Assembly: GCA_029968055.1 (NCBI GenBank)
Contig: JASCNX010000004.1
Location: 494,072 to 558,071, forward strand
DNA length: 64,000 bases
Direction of reading: 5' to 3'
Origin: Xenophilus aerolatus
Lineage (GTDB): Bacteria; Pseudomonadota; Gammaproteobacteria; Burkholderiales; Burkholderiaceae_C
This document shows positions 37,315-46,274 of the stretch, in pieces. A program made the translations under genes and the position numbers. The notes beneath the pieces are model-generated. The model was not told where the DNA came from. It saw nothing but the letters and a program-made list of their open reading frames with translations, and searched no databases. How positions within the stretch are numbered: the stretch's first letter is position 1; every line of letters begins with the position of its first letter.

Positions 37315-37743
37315 TCAGTCCAGTCGCTCGAGGGTCGCCGCGTCGCGCGCGCCGCCGAAGAAGCGCTGCAGGCATTGCGCGAAGAGCGTCTCGCCCGCCG
37401 GCGCCACGGCGTCGAAGAGCGTCATGCAGGACTTGAACTTGAGGTCGTCGGGCGGCCCCAGGATATCGTCGATGGCCGGCCCCGGCGCGGCCAGCACGAG
37501 CGCGGCGCATTCGCGCAGGCGCACGCCCAGCACCGGGTGCGCGAGGTAGGCCGCGGCCTCTGCGCGCGAGGCGATCGCATAGCGCTGCGCCATCGCGCTG
37601 CGGCCCAGGCCCGCGACCTGCGGGAACACGAACCACATCCAGTGCGTGCGCTTGCGGCCGGCGGCCAGCTCGGCGCGCACTTGCTCGTGCACAGGCGCCT
37701 GTGCATCGACGAATCGCTGCAGGTCCGGCGGGGGCGATGGCAC
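37315..37743 (-). CDS. DUF1810 family protein
   Basis: 142-aa soluble protein with the DUF1810 pattern: LQRFVDAQAPVHEQVRAELA, GRKRTHWMWFVFPQVAGLGR (hallmark HWMWFvFPQ), AYLAHPVLGVRLRECA and DDLKFKSCMTLFDAVAP. Function unknown; family members are small all-helical proteins. It lies 4 bp downstream of the short lipoprotein gene and is probably co-transcribed. Confidence 0.9.
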   Translation of the reverse strand: MPSPPPDLQRFVDAQAPVHEQVRAELAAGRKRTHWMWFVFPQVAGLGRSAMAQRYAIASRAEAAAYLAHPVLGVRLRECAALVLAAPGPAIDDILGPPDDLKFKSCMTLFDAVAPAGETLFAQCLQRFFGGARDAATLERLD

Positions 37744-37747
37744 CGTC

Positions 37748-37870
37748 TCAGGCGCCGGTGGACGGAACGACCAGCTCGGCCTTGGGCACGGGGCCGCCCG
37801 GCTTGGGCTTGTCGTCGCAGGCGGCGAGCAGGCAGGCCACGCCGGCCAGGAGTGCGGTGAGGGTCTTCAT
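37748..37870 (-). CDS. Very small lipoprotein (40 aa)
   Basis: An ATG at 37870 opens a 40-codon frame reading MKTLTALLAGVACLLAACDD, then KPKPGG, then a Pro/Val-rich end to the stop at 37748. The lipobox LLAAC and charged residues after the Cys are textbook for a small lipoprotein; Asp at +2 would favour inner-membrane retention by the enteric rule. It ends 4 bp before the DUF1810 start, supporting one transcript. Confidence 0.75.
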   Translation of the reverse strand: MKTLTALLAGVACLLAACDDKPKPGGPVPKAELVVPSTGA

Positions 37871-38046
37871 GCGGCCCATCCTACGCCCCACGCCCTGGAG
37901 GAACAACGCCGCGGCAAAGGCCCCAAGGCCGGCTCGCGCACGCGACTTCAGACCGGCTTAAGGCAGGCCGCCGGGGCACGGCTAGGATCGGGCACGCCGC
38001 CCGCAGCCTGCGGGCCGGCCCGTTCCATGCATTCCCCCATTCCACG

Positions 38047-39843
38047 ATGAGCACCGCCACGACGCACCCTCCCAAGCCGTCCCTGGGCACCACGTTGAAG
38101 CGCGTTGGCGCCCTCACGGCGCCGTACTTCCGTTCCGACCAGAAATGGAAGGCCCGCGGCCTGCTGCTGGCCATCGTGCTGCTGAACCTGGGCGCGGTGT
38201 ACATGCTGGTGCAGATCAACGAGTGGAACCGGGTGTTCTACGACGCCATTCAGGAAAAGAACCAGCCTGTCTTCTGGCAGCAGATCGTTCGCTTCACCTG
38301 GCTGGCACTCATCTACATCGTGATCGCGGTCTACAAGTTCTATCTGACGCAGGTGCTCCAATTGCGCTGGCGCGCATGGATGACCGATCACTACCTGGCG
38401 CGCTGGCTGTCGCAGAAGGCTTTCTACCGGTTGGAACTGGCCCGATACAGCGCCAACGACGCGCACACCCCGGACAACCCGGACCAACGCATCCAGGAAG
38501 ACCTGAACCTTTTCACCAGCTACAGCGTGTCGCTGTCGATCGGCGTGCTCAATGCGCTGGTCACGCTCCTGAGCTTCGTCGGCATTCTGTGGACGCTGAG
38601 TGGTTCACTCACGGTGCCGATGCCGGGCGGTGGGAACTTCACGATCGTGGGCTACATGGTCTGGGCAGCCGTTCTGTACTGCGGCGTCGGCAGCGCCATC
38701 ACGCACTGGATCGGCAAGCCGCAGGTAAGGCTCAATTTCCTGCAGCAGATGTACGAGGCCAACTTCCGTCGCCACATGACGCGGGTTCGCGAGTACAGCG
38801 AGGCCATCGCGCTGGACGGGGGAGAGCGTGTCGAGCGTCTTCAGTTGGACACGCGCTTTTCCTCAGTCATGGGCAACTACTTCAGCCTGATCAAGAACCA
38901 GAAGAACCTCACCTGGTTCAACAGCTTCTTCAGCCAGGCCGCGATCATCTTCCCGCTGGTCGTGGCCGCGCCGCGCTACTTCAGCGGGGCGATCCAGCTC
39001 GGCCAGCTCATGCAAATCAACTCGGCGTTCGGCCGCGTCCAGGATTCGCTGTCTTGGCTGGTGGACAACTACACCACCGTCGCTGCCTGGAAGGCCACCA
39101 GTGACCGCCTGACGGATTTCGAAGCCAGCCTTTCGACCCAGTCGCAAGCGAGCAGAACTTTCGAAATCAAGCCCGGCGCGTCCGGCGTCGACGCCGACGA
39201 CCTCAGCATCGCACTGCCCAACGGCCGCGAGCTGCTGGCCCATGCCGACCTGCATGTCGCGCCCGGCGACACGGTGCTGGTCCACGGCCCGTCGGGCAGC
39301 GGCAAGTCCAGCCTGTTCCGCACGCTGGCGGGCATCTGGCCGCATGCGCGCGGGCGCGTGGCGCTGCCGGCCGACACCATGTTCATCCCCCAGCAGCCCT
39401 ACTTCCCCGACGGCAGGCTGCGCGACGCCCTGGCCTACCCCGAAGCGGCCGAGCACTACACCGACGACGCGCTGCGCGAGGCGCTGAGCGACGCGCTGCT
39501 GCCGCAGCTGGCCGACCAGCTCGACCGCGAGGATGCGTGGAGCCAGAAGCTCTCGGGTGGCGAGCGCCAGCGGCTGGCGATCGCGCGGGTGCTGCTCAAG
39601 AAGCCTGCGTGGGTGCTGGCCGACGAGGCCACGAGTGCGCTCGACGAGGATGCGGAGGCCACGATCTACCGCCGCCTGGTCGACCAGGTCACGCGTGCGC
39701 GCGGCGCGATCGTGTCGATCGCCCACCGCTCCACGCTCGGTGAACACCATCGCCGCCGCTGGACGCTCAAGCCCAACGGCACCGACGAGGCCGACCCGGC
39801 CTACAGGCTGGAGGATTCGCCCGCGGCGCGCGCCTCGGCATAG
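38047..39843 (+). CDS. SbmA/BacA-like ABC transporter, fused permease and ATPase
   Basis: 598-aa YddA/CydDC-like protein with an SbmA_BacA-type membrane domain (residues about 1-370; [60 protein letters not shown]) and a C-terminal ATPase. Walker A is [20 protein letters not shown], the signature [16 protein letters not shown] and Walker [11 protein letters not shown]. Family members move peptides, vitamins or antimicrobial compounds; the direction is uncertain. Its 3' end overlaps queC on the other strand by 43 bp. Confidence 0.9.
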   Translation: MSTATTHPPKPSLGTTLKRVGALTAPYFRSDQKWKARGLLLAIVLLNLGAVYMLVQINEWNRVFYDAIQEKNQPVFWQQIVRFTWLALIYIVIAVYKFYLTQVLQLRWRAWMTDHYLARWLSQKAFYRLELARYSANDAHTPDNPDQRIQEDLNLFTSYSVSLSIGVLNALVTLLSFVGILWTLSGSLTVPMPGGGNFTIVGYMVWAAVLYCGVGSAITHWIGKPQVRLNFLQQMYEANFRRHMTRVREYSEAIALDGGERVERLQLDTRFSSVMGNYFSLIKNQKNLTWFNSFFSQAAIIFPLVVAAPRYFSGAIQLGQLMQINSAFGRVQDSLSWLVDNYTTVAAWKATSDRLTDFEASLSTQSQASRTFEIKPGASGVDADDLSIALPNGRELLAHADLHVAPGDTVLVHGPSGSGKSSLFRTLAGIWPHARGRVALPADTMFIPQQPYFPDGRLRDALAYPEAAEHYTDDALREALSDALLPQLADQLDREDAWSQKLSGGERQRLAIARVLLKKPAWVLADEATSALDEDAEATIYRRLVDQVTRARGAIVSIAHRSTLGEHHRRRWTLKPNGTDEADPAYRLEDSPAARASA

Positions 39844-40529
39844 CGCTGCCAGCCGGCGGCGCGCAACGCGCAGGCGGGGCAGTGGCCGCAGCCCCAGCCC
39901 CAGGGGTGGCGGTGGGTGCGGTCGCCCTCGTAGCAGGTGTGCGTTTCCTCGACCACCAGCTCGACCAGCGGCGGGCCGCCCAGCGATTCGGCCAGGCGCC
40001 AGGTGGCGGCCTTGTCGATCCACATGAGCGGCGTCTCGATGACGACGCGCCGGTCCAGGCCCAGCGAGAGCGCCAGCTGCATCGCCTTCATGGTGTCGTC
40101 GCGGCAGTCGGGGTAGCCGGAGTAGTCGGTCTCGCAGACCCCGGTCACGATGACCTGCAGGCCGCGCCGGTAGGCCAGTGCGCCGGCCACCGTGAGGAAC
40201 AGCAGGTTGCGCCCGGGCACGAAGGTGTTGGGCAGGCCGTCCGCCTGCATGGCGAAGGCGATGTCCGCGGTCAGTGACGACCCACCCAGTTGCGCCAGCA
40301 CGTCGAGCGTGAGCAGGTGGTCCTCGCCCAGGCGCGGCGCCCAGGCCGGGAAGCGCGCGCGCACGGCGTCGAGCACGCGCGGGCGCACGTCCAGCTCGAT
40401 GCGGTGGCGCTGGCCGTAGTCGAAGCCGAGCGTCTCCACCCGCTCGTAGCGCGCGAGCGCGTGGGCCAGGCAGGTGGTCGAATCCTGGCCGCCGGAGAAG
40501 AGGACGAGCGCGGTGGTGTGCATGGACAT
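39801..40529 (-). CDS. queC: 7-cyano-7-deazaguanine synthase
   Basis: ATP-dependent enzyme that converts 7-carboxy-7-deazaguanine to preQ0 in queuosine biosynthesis. The 242-aa protein has the PP-loop [56 protein letters not shown] and the C-terminal zinc ligands in ETHTCYEGD...[10 protein letters not shown]. It starts at 40529 or 40523 (M-S-M). No other que genes lie nearby. Confidence 0.96.
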   Translation of the reverse strand: MSMHTTALVLFSGGQDSTTCLAHALARYERVETLGFDYGQRHRIELDVRPRVLDAVRARFPAWAPRLGEDHLLTLDVLAQLGGSSLTADIAFAMQADGLPNTFVPGRNLLFLTVAGALAYRRGLQVIVTGVCETDYSGYPDCRDDTMKAMQLALSLGLDRRVVIETPLMWIDKAATWRLAESLGGPPLVELVVEETHTCYEGDRTHRHPWGWGCGHCPACALRAAGWQRYAEARAAGESSSL

Positions 40530-40699
40530 CTCGAGCAAAAGGTGGCTGTGGCGCCCACCCCGCCGACGCGATCGGCCACCGTTCGATGGCAACGGACCGC
40601 GGCGGCCGGGCGGCGTGCAGGCTGTCGGACAAGTCCGCGATTTTCATGCCCGGCACGGCGGCGGCCCTAGGATCGCCGCAGTTTCACCTCACGCGCACC

Positions 40700-41110
40700 A
40701 TGAGCAGCAAACACCTCATCGCCTGGGCCGCCACCTTCGTGGTGATGCTCGTCATCGACCTGCTCTGGCTCGGCGTGATCGCCAAGGGCATCTACCAGCA
40801 GGGCATGGGCGCGTTGATGGCGCCGCAGCCGCGGCTGCCGGCGGCCGCCGCCTTCTACCTGCTCTACCCGGTGGGGCTGGTGGTGTTCGCCGTGCTGCCG
40901 GGCGCGGAGGCCGGCAGCGTGCTGCGCGCGGCACTCACCGGCGCGCTCTTCGGCCTCTTCTGCTACGGCACCTACGACCTGACCAACATGGCCGTGGTGC
41001 GCGGCTGGCCCGTGGGCCTGTCGCTGCTCGACATGGCCTGGGGCACGCTCGCCAGCGGCGTGGCGTCGGCCGCCGGCGCCGCAGCGCTGCTGGCGTGGCT
41101 GAAACGCTAG
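40700..41110 (+). CDS. DUF2177 family membrane protein
   Basis: 136 aa with four predicted membrane helices (IAWAATFVVMLVIDLLWLGV; AAFYLLYPVGLVVFAVL; RAALTGALFGLFCYGTYDLT; LDMAWGTLASGVASAAGAAA). The DUF2177 signature DLLWLG...G.Y....YDLTN.A.V.GW....DM.WG is complete. Function unknown. Start MSSKHLIAWAATF; a TAGGAT -10-like hexamer lies at 40668-40673. Confidence 0.9.
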   Translation: MSSKHLIAWAATFVVMLVIDLLWLGVIAKGIYQQGMGALMAPQPRLPAAAAFYLLYPVGLVVFAVLPGAEAGSVLRAALTGALFGLFCYGTYDLTNMAVVRGWPVGLSLLDMAWGTLASGVASAAGAAALLAWLKR

Positions 41111-41114
41111 GCGT

Positions 41115-41573
41115 TCAGAGAAAGCGCTCGAGCAGCTTGCGCGAGGCGCGGTCCAGCGCCTTGGGGTCGGGCACGCGGAACTGCAGGCCGTGTGCGCTGG
41201 CGATCAGCAGGGCGCCGCCTTCCAGCCGCCGGATGTCCTCCTCGGCCTTGAGCACGAAGCGGGTGTCGCCGCGGTCGGTGCGCACGTCCCAGGTGCTGGG
41301 CACGCCGAAGCTCGAGACCGAGCGCAGCTGCAGCATCACCGGTGCGAAGTCGCGCGGGGCGAGCTCCTCGGCCAGCAGCGTGCGCGCTGGCGCGGGCAGT
41401 TCGGCGAGCTGATCGATCCACGCCCGCTCGCGGCCGTCGGGGCCCACCAGCGAGATGCCGCGCTCGGGGTCGGTGAGCGGGAAGGCGCGCACCGGCGTCA
41501 CCGGCTCGCGGGTGCCATCGGCGCCGGCCCAGAGCAGGCGGCCGTGGGCGTCGCGTTCGAGTTGCCAGGCCAT
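41115..41573 (-). CDS. Cyanophycin metabolism-associated DUF1854 protein
   Basis: 152-aa soluble protein with the DUF1854 pattern: VRAFPLTDPERGISLVGPDG, ERAWIDQLAELP, RDFAPVMLQLRSVSSFGVPS and TWDVRTDRGDTRFVLKAEED. The gene always seems to travel with the cphA-linked ABC exporter, and its ATG overlaps that gene's stop (TGATG). Its role is unknown; association with cyanophycin granules is inferred from location. Confidence 0.88.
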   Translation of the reverse strand: MAWQLERDAHGRLLWAGADGTREPVTPVRAFPLTDPERGISLVGPDGRERAWIDQLAELPAPARTLLAEELAPRDFAPVMLQLRSVSSFGVPSTWDVRTDRGDTRFVLKAEEDIRRLEGGALLIASAHGLQFRVPDPKALDRASRKLLERFL

Positions 41574-43816
41574 CAGGCGTCTCCCGCGGGGTGGGCCGCA
41601 TGCGTGGGCGCGGTCTCGCGCAGCGTTTCTTCCTCGTCGACCTGCCGCGCCTGCGCCTGGTAGAGCCGCCAGTAGGCGCCCTGCCGGGCCATCAGCTCGT
41701 CGTGCGGGCCGACCTCGACCACCTGCCCGCGGTCCATGACGACCAGCCGGTCGGCCTTGCGCAGGGTCGACAGGCGGTGCGCGATGGCGATGGTGGTGCG
41801 GCCCTGCACGAGGTTGTCCAGGGCCTTCTGGATTTCCTTCTCGGTCTCGGTGTCCACGGCCGAGGTGGCCTCGTCGAGGATCAGGATGCGCGGGTCGATC
41901 AGCAGCGCACGCGCGATGCTGATGCGCTGGCGCTCGCCGCCCGACAGGCCCTGCCCGCGCTCGCCCACCAGCGAGTCGTAGCCGTGCGGCAGGCGCAGGA
42001 TGAAGTCGTGCGCATGCGCGGCGCGGGCGGCGGCGACGATCTCCTCGCGCGAGGCATCGGGCTTGCCGTAGGCGATGTTCTGCGCGATGGTGCCGAAGAA
42101 GAGGAAAGGCTCCTGCAGCACCAGCCCCACGTGCCGCCGGTAGTCGGCCACCGCGAAGCGGCGGATGTCGGTGCCGTCGACCAGGATGGCGCCGTCGGTC
42201 ACGTCGTAGAAGCGGCAGATCAGGTTGACCAGCGTGCTCTTGCCCGAGCCGGAATGGCCCACCAGGCCGATCATCTCGCCGGGGCGGATGACGAGGTCGA
42301 GGTCGCGGATGACCGCGCGCGAACCGTAGCGAAAGCCCACGTCGCGCATCTCGATGCGGCCCTCGACCCGCTGCACGCGCACCGGGTTGGCCGGCTCGGG
42401 CACGTTGCTCACGTGGTCGAGGATGTCGAAGATGCGCTTGGCGCCGGCCGCCGCCTTCTGCGTGACCGAGACGATGCGGCTCATCGAATCGAGCCGCGTG
42501 TAGAAGCGGCCGATGTAGGCGATGAAGGCCGTGAGCACGCCCACGGTGATGCGCCCGCGCGCCACCTGCCAGATGCCGAAGCCCCACACCACCAGCAGGC
42601 CGATCTCGGTGAGCAGCGACACGCTGGGCGTGAACAGCGACCAGGTGCGGTTGAGCCGGTCGTTGACCTGCAGGTTGTATTTGTTGGCCTCGCGGAAGCG
42701 GTCGGCCTCGCGCTTTTCCTGCGCGAAGGCCTTGACCACGCGGATGCCGGGGATGGTGTCGGCCAGCACGTTGGTGACCTCGCTCCACACGCGGTCGATC
42801 TTCTCGAAGCCGGTGCGCAGCCTGTCGCGCACGACGTGGATCATCCAGGCGATGAAGGGCAGCGGCACCAGCGTGACCACGGCCAGCAGCGGGTTGATCG
42901 ACACCAGGATCACCGCTGTCATGACGATCATGATCACGTCGGTGAGGAAGTCCAGCGCGTGCAGCGAGAGGAAGACGTTGATGCGGTCGGTCTCGGAGCC
43001 GATGCGCGCCATCAGGTCGCCGGTGCGCTTGCCGCCGAAGTAGTCGAGCGGCAGCGTGAGCAGGTGCTCGTAGGTGGTGGTGCGCAGGTCGGCGCCCATG
43101 CGCTCGGAGACCAGCGCCAGCAGGTACGTGCGCGCCCACCCCAGGCCCCAACCCAGCAGCGCGGCGCCGAGCAGGCCGCCCAGGTACATCACGACGAGCA
43201 TCGGGTCGATGGCCTTCCCGTTCTGGAACGGGATCAGGATGTCGTCCATCAGCGGGATCGTGAGGTACGGGGGCACCAGCGTGGCCGCGGTCGACAGCAG
43301 CGTGAGCACGAAGCCCGCGATGAGCTGCGCGCGGTAGGGCCGGGCGAAGCGGCCCAGGCGCAGCAGCACCCAGGTCGAGGGCGGCGCCTGCGCTTCGGTG
43401 CCGGCGCCCTCGTCGGCGTCACCCTCGGCGGCGGCCGGGGCGGTGCCGGCGCGTTGCTGGTCGAAGAGCTTCACGAGGCGCAGCGCCGCGGCCTGCCCGG
43501 CCAGTGTGTAACGCCAGCGCGCGAGGCGCCCCTCGGGCCCGTGCAGGTCGAGCGTGCCGACCCCGGCATGGTCGGCCAGGTGCAGGGAAAGTCCCGAGCT
43601 TGTGAGCATCCACTCCTGCGGCAAACCGCTGGCGGCGGTTGCATGGAGGCGGCGATCGGTCAGCACGAGCTCCCCGTCGGCAAAGCGCAGTTGCTCGTCG
43701 AGGTCAACCGCCAGAGTAGCGAGAACGTTCTCCGAAGCCGGCAGACGGGCCTCCTGGGCAGCGGGTGCCGAACCCGATTCGCCCCCTGGGGTGCCGACTG
43801 GATCGTGATGTTGCAT
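41573..43816 (-). CDS. Cyanophycin-associated ABC exporter with extra N-terminal domain
   Basis: 747 aa. Residues about 35-140 form an unusual soluble domain (LRFADGELVLTDRRLHATAA...GVGTLDLHGPEGRLARWRYT) that looks like a bacterial PH-type fold. A six-helix ABC exporter domain follows, then an ATPase with Walker A GLVGHSGSGKSTLVNLI, signature [17 protein letters not shown] and Walker B ILILDEATSAVD. It is divergent from the cphA genes across 160 bp and overlaps DUF1854. The transported substrate is unknown; arginine/aspartate peptides or lipid are possible. Confidence 0.88.
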   Translation of the reverse strand: MQHHDPVGTPGGESGSAPAAQEARLPASENVLATLAVDLDEQLRFADGELVLTDRRLHATAASGLPQEWMLTSSGLSLHLADHAGVGTLDLHGPEGRLARWRYTLAGQAAALRLVKLFDQQRAGTAPAAAEGDADEGAGTEAQAPPSTWVLLRLGRFARPYRAQLIAGFVLTLLSTAATLVPPYLTIPLMDDILIPFQNGKAIDPMLVVMYLGGLLGAALLGWGLGWARTYLLALVSERMGADLRTTTYEHLLTLPLDYFGGKRTGDLMARIGSETDRINVFLSLHALDFLTDVIMIVMTAVILVSINPLLAVVTLVPLPFIAWMIHVVRDRLRTGFEKIDRVWSEVTNVLADTIPGIRVVKAFAQEKREADRFREANKYNLQVNDRLNRTWSLFTPSVSLLTEIGLLVVWGFGIWQVARGRITVGVLTAFIAYIGRFYTRLDSMSRIVSVTQKAAAGAKRIFDILDHVSNVPEPANPVRVQRVEGRIEMRDVGFRYGSRAVIRDLDLVIRPGEMIGLVGHSGSGKSTLVNLICRFYDVTDGAILVDGTDIRRFAVADYRRHVGLVLQEPFLFFGTIAQNIAYGKPDASREEIVAAARAAHAHDFILRLPHGYDSLVGERGQGLSGGERQRISIARALLIDPRILILDEATSAVDTETEKEIQKALDNLVQGRTTIAIAHRLSTLRKADRLVVMDRGQVVEVGPHDELMARQGAYWRLYQAQARQVDEEETLRETAPTHAAHPAGDA

Positions 43817-43976
43817 TGTGTTTCGTTGTACCGGGCCTCTGGGAGGCCGATCCCGCGCGCCGGTCGGGCGCCGATTTTCACCGAACACCATGGGCGCTTC
43901 TCTTCCTCTGCAGGCCGTTGAACGCATCGCCACCGGCGACTCCTCCACCCGCACAGACCGCTCTACGAACGTTTCC

Positions 43977-46235
43977 ATGACCCGTTTCGACGACATCCGC
44001 CTGCTTCGCACCCGCTACCTGCGCGGGCCGAACATCTGGACCTACCGGCCGGTGCTCGAAGTCTGGCTCGACCTCGGCCAGCTCGAGGACTTTCCGTCGA
44101 ACCGGGTCCCGGGCTTTCCCGAGCGGCTGACCAACCTGCTGCCGGCCCTGATCGAGCACCACTGCGGCGTCGGCGAGCGCGGCGGCTTCATCCAGCGGCT
44201 GCAGGAAGGCACCTGGGCCGGGCATGTGCTGGAACACGTGGTCATCGAGCTGCTCAACCTCGCCGGCATGCCGACCGGCTTCGGCCAGACCCGCAGCACC
44301 TCGGAGCACGGCGTCTACCGCATGGTGTTTCGCGCGCGCGACGAGGAAGTCGCCCGCTCGGCGCTGGCCGAGGGCCACCGCCTGCTGATGGCCGCCATCA
44401 ACAACGAGACCTTCGACGCCACCGACGTGCAGCGCGCCGTGGATGCCGTGAAGGCCAAGGTGGAGGACTGCTACCTGGGCCCGAGCACCGCCGCCATCGT
44501 CGGCGCGGCCGGCGACCGCGGCATCCCCTTCATGCGGCTGAACAGCGGCAACCTGGTGCAGCTGGGCTACGGCGCGAAGCAGCAGCGCATCTGGACGGCC
44601 GAAAGCGACTACACCAGCGCCATCGGCGAGTCGATCGCCAGCGACAAGGAACTGACCAAGTCGCTGCTGGCCAGCTGTGGCGTGCCGGTGCCCGAAGGCC
44701 AGGTCGTCGCCAGCGCCGAAGAGGCCTGGGAGGCCGCCGAGGACATCGGCCTGCCGGTGGCGGTGAAGCCGTCGGACGCCAACCACGGGCGCGGCGTCTC
44801 GCTCGACCTGACGAGCCGCGATGAGGTGCTGGCCGCCTTCGCCGTGGCCGAGCCCGAGGGCAGCGACGTGATGGTGGAGCGCTTCGTGCGCGGCGCCGAG
44901 CACCGCCTGCTGGTGGTCGGTGGCGAGGTGGTGGCCGCGGCGCGCGGCGAGGTGATCACCGTGACCGGCGACGGCCGGCAGACGGTCGCGCAGCTCATCG
45001 ACACCCAGCTCAATTCCGACCCGCGCCGCGGCGCCGAGGAGGAATACCCGCTGGACCTGATCGTGCTGGCCAACGATGCCAAGCTGCAGCTCGAACTGCA
45101 GCGCCAGAAGCTGACCGGCGAGTCGGTGCCGGCGGCCGGCCGGGTGGTGATCATCCAGCGCAACGGCAACCTGGGCGTGGACTGCACCGACCAGGTGCAC
45201 CCCGAAGTGGCCTACGCCGCCACCCTCGCGGCCCGCGTCGTCGGCCTGGACATCGCCGGCATCGACCTGGTGTGCGAGGACATCGGCAAGCCCCTGCAGG
45301 CGCAGGGCGGCGCGATCGTCGAGGTGAACGCCGGCCCCGGCCTGCTGATGCACCTGAAGCCCGCCGTGGGTTCGCCGCGCCCGGTGGGCCGCGCGATCTG
45401 CGACCACCTGTTTCCCGAAACCGAGTCCGGCAACGACCTGCCCGGGCGCATCCCCGTCGTCGGCGTGGCGGGCACGCAGGACACGGCCGTGCTCGCGCGC
45501 CTGGTGGCCTGGCTGGTGGGCCTGTCGGGCCGGCATGTGGGCCTGGCCTGCCGCGACGGCCTGTTCCTCGAGCGCCGGCGCGTCGATGCGCGCGACAGCG
45601 CGAACTGGGAGGCCGGCCACCGCCTGCTGGTGAACCGCCAGGTCGAGGCGGTGGTGATCGAGAACGGTGCCGGAACCATCCTTGCCGACGGCCTGCCCTA
45701 CGACCGCTGCGACATCGGCATCGTGACCGACCTGGGCGGCGCCGAGCAGCTGGCCGACTACGACATCACCGAGAGCGACCAGATGGTGAAGGTGCTGCGC
45801 ACGCAGGTCGACGTCGTGCTGCCGCACGGCACGGCGGTGCTCAACGCCGCCGACCCGCGCGTGGCCGGTATGGCACCGCTGTGCGACGGCGAGGTGATCC
45901 TCTATGCCGCCGACCCGCAGGTCGCGCCGCTGGCCGCGCACCAGAACGCCGGCGGCAAGGCCGTGCTCGTGCGGCAGGACCGCGTGGTGCTGGCCAACGG
46001 CACCAGCGAATCCTTCCTGCCCGGGCTGGGCCGCCTCACGGTGTGGCGCGCCACGCACGCGGGCGTCAGCCTCGACAGCCTGCTCGCCGCCGTCGCAGCC
46101 GGCTGGGCCATGGGCATCCCGCTCAACCTGATCGGCGCCGGCGCCGAGGTGTTCGAGGCCGACCTGCAGGCCGCGCTCGCCTCGCTGCAGCTGTCGCAGC
46201 AGACCCTCCCCGTCGCCGAAGCCCAGCTCGCCTGA
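43977..46235 (+). CDS. Cyanophycin synthetase paralogue (CphA'-type), degenerate
   Basis: 752 aa, the same overall layout as CphA (N-terminal domain, ATP-grasp domain, Mur-ligase domain) but about 100 residues shorter. The Mur-ligase P-loop, GTNGKT in CphA, reads GTQDTA here (residues 499-504), so ATP binding for arginine addition should be lost. The ATP-grasp loop NLSTGGTATD of CphA is shortened to NLGVDCTD, which may also damage the aspartate site. It was probably retained as a structural or regulatory partner of CphA. It lies 39 bp before cphA, in the same direction. Confidence 0.88.
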   Translation: MTRFDDIRLLRTRYLRGPNIWTYRPVLEVWLDLGQLEDFPSNRVPGFPERLTNLLPALIEHHCGVGERGGFIQRLQEGTWAGHVLEHVVIELLNLAGMPTGFGQTRSTSEHGVYRMVFRARDEEVARSALAEGHRLLMAAINNETFDATDVQRAVDAVKAKVEDCYLGPSTAAIVGAAGDRGIPFMRLNSGNLVQLGYGAKQQRIWTAESDYTSAIGESIASDKELTKSLLASCGVPVPEGQVVASAEEAWEAAEDIGLPVAVKPSDANHGRGVSLDLTSRDEVLAAFAVAEPEGSDVMVERFVRGAEHRLLVVGGEVVAAARGEVITVTGDGRQTVAQLIDTQLNSDPRRGAEEEYPLDLIVLANDAKLQLELQRQKLTGESVPAAGRVVIIQRNGNLGVDCTDQVHPEVAYAATLAARVVGLDIAGIDLVCEDIGKPLQAQGGAIVEVNAGPGLLMHLKPAVGSPRPVGRAICDHLFPETESGNDLPGRIPVVGVAGTQDTAVLARLVAWLVGLSGRHVGLACRDGLFLERRRVDARDSANWEAGHRLLVNRQVEAVVIENGAGTILADGLPYDRCDIGIVTDLGGAEQLADYDITESDQMVKVLRTQVDVVLPHGTAVLNAADPRVAGMAPLCDGEVILYAADPQVAPLAAHQNAGGKAVLVRQDRVVLANGTSESFLPGLGRLTVWRATHAGVSLDSLLAAVAAGWAMGIPLNLIGAGAEVFEADLQAALASLQLSQQTLPVAEAQLA

Positions 46236-46274
46236 CGCGCCGCACCGGCCGCCTCCGAGAAGCCACTCCCCACC

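Noticed and set aside
40530..40699. preQ1 riboswitch before queC
   Set aside because: No C-rich stem-loop plus A-rich tail adjacent to the ribosome site on the minus strand.
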